Origin: Actinomadura sp. WMMA1423
Lineage (GTDB): Bacteria > Actinomycetota > Actinomycetes > Streptosporangiales > Streptosporangiaceae
Assembly (NCBI RefSeq): GCF_006547145.1
Contig: NZ_CP041244.1
Location: 5,456,001-5,520,000 of the forward strand
Reading direction: 5' to 3'
DNA: 64,000 bases
This document shows positions 63,389-64,000 of the stretch, in pieces. The notes beneath the pieces were generated by a model. That model made no database searches. It saw only the letters and a list, made by a program, of their open reading frames with translations, and had not been told where the DNA came from. Made by a program: the position numbers and the translations under genes. Position 1 is the stretch's first letter. Each line of letters starts with the position of its first letter.

Positions 63389-63602
63389 GCCCTCGACGCT
63401 AGGAGGCGGCGCGTCCGGAGGCATCGGCCGACGGGTCCCCGGAGCGGTCGTCAGATGGTCCTAGGACCGGCCTCCCCCGGGGATGGGAGGGCCGCGGCGG
63501 CACGTACTCCCGCCGGTTGATTCGAGAAGACCCGCCTAGAGAGTACGGTCTTCACATGCGAGGGCCGCAGGGCGCTCGACGAGGGGAGAACGAGAGGCCG
63601 GG

Positions 63603-64000
63603 ATGGTGACGGACGAGGGCTGCCGCGGCGACCAGGGCGCGACCCTGCACGCCGTCAGCTCCGCCGTGCTCGCGGTGACCCGGCACCTGTCCGTGCACGA
63701 GGTCCTCCAGGTCATCGTCAGGGCGGCCGCGCAGCTGCTGGACGCCCGCTACGCGGCCCTCGGCGTGCCCGACGACGAGGGCTCGTTCGCCGAGTTCGTC
63801 GTCGAGGGCGTCTCGGAGGAGGAGTGGGAGCGGATCGGCCCGCTGCCCCGCCAGCACGGCATGCTCGCCGCGATGCTGAAGGCCGACGCGCCGAAGCGCC
63901 TCGGCGACATCCGCAAGGAGGCCGAGTTCGAGGGCTGGCCGGTCGCGCACCCCGTCCTGAAGGACTTCCTCGGCGTGCCGATCCGCGACGGCGAGGACGT
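63603..64000 (+). CDS. GAF-domain sensor protein, N-terminal part
   Basis: 132 codons up to the window edge. HAVSSAVLAVTRHLSVHEVL, then LLDARYAALGVPDDEG and PVLKDFLGVPIR: the GAF start of NarL-partner histidine kinases such as DevS. The kinase part lies outside. GTG 63606 is an alternative start. GGGGAG precedes it. Confidence 0.75.
   Translation, partial: MVTDEGCRGDQGATLHAVSSAVLAVTRHLSVHEVLQVIVRAAAQLLDARYAALGVPDDEGSFAEFVVEGVSEEEWERIGPLPRQHGMLAAMLKADAPKRLGDIRKEAEFEGWPVAHPVLKDFLGVPIRDGED

Overview
This is a very GC-rich chromosomal segment from an actinomycete. The gene set and order (a WhiB-family regulator, paired ArsA-like ATPases, BldG, a Crp/Ssd/Tad block, GTG and TTG starts) suggest a filamentous actinobacterium of the Thermomonosporaceae/Actinomadura kind. 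The genus is inferred from style, not demonstrated. From about 5.2 kb to 60 kb the backbone keeps the gene order known from the mycobacterial Rv3649-Rv3683 region and its Streptomyces counterpart, with small insertions and losses.

Left edge (1-5.2 kb): a compact, overlapping minus-strand operon queC-queE-queD-folE2, then a 326-residue protein with YaaA/DUF6884-like motifs, then a DGQHR-domain protein (DndB/DpdB-like) that runs off the window. The four biosynthetic genes convert GTP to preQ0 (7-cyano-7-deazaguanine). The last two genes suggest that preQ0 goes into DNA (a dpd-type 7-deazaguanine DNA modification system), not tRNA. The block abuts the 3' end of tRNA-Pro(CGG) and looks less GC-biased, so it is probably a genomic island. 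This is the most interesting part of the window.

5.2-21.5 kb: a methyltransferase, a metallophosphoesterase, a GatB/YqeY protein, a class A PBP with a PASTA end, WblA/WhiB4, a frameshifted S1-domain gene, two ArsA-like ATPases joined by a 33-codon ORF, an SPFH protein, MarR-MFS and HxlR-oxidoreductase regulator/target pairs, DUF4177, RidA, a Nudix hydrolase, an MBL hydrolase and Crp. 21.7-28.1 kb is an accessory insertion: TetR, a secreted esterase, a CMD-like protein, an SDR, a fused ECF sigma/anti-sigma protein and a PucR-type regulator. 28.2-38.1 kb returns to the backbone: nth, a CoA-type Nudix, marP, DUF309, an epoxide-hydrolase-like protein, a holin-like membrane protein, nhaA, acs, a degenerate Fic protein and a pentapeptide-repeat protein.

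38.6-48 kb: a 6C small RNA with two C-loop hairpins, then ssd-tadA-tadB-tadC-flp/DUF4244-tadE-tadE-like, a Flp-pilus type secretion locus. Its intergenic spaces carry unusual imperfect tandem repeats and minisatellites. 48.3-64 kb: an MrfA-like DUF1998 helicase, bldG with its anti-sigma kinase, a decayed repeat-rich 1.5 kb stretch, the H+-pumping pyrophosphatase hppA, sixA, a FUSC exporter, serB, an overlapping operon (SDR, MFS, QueA-like protein) and the start of a GAF sensor kinase.
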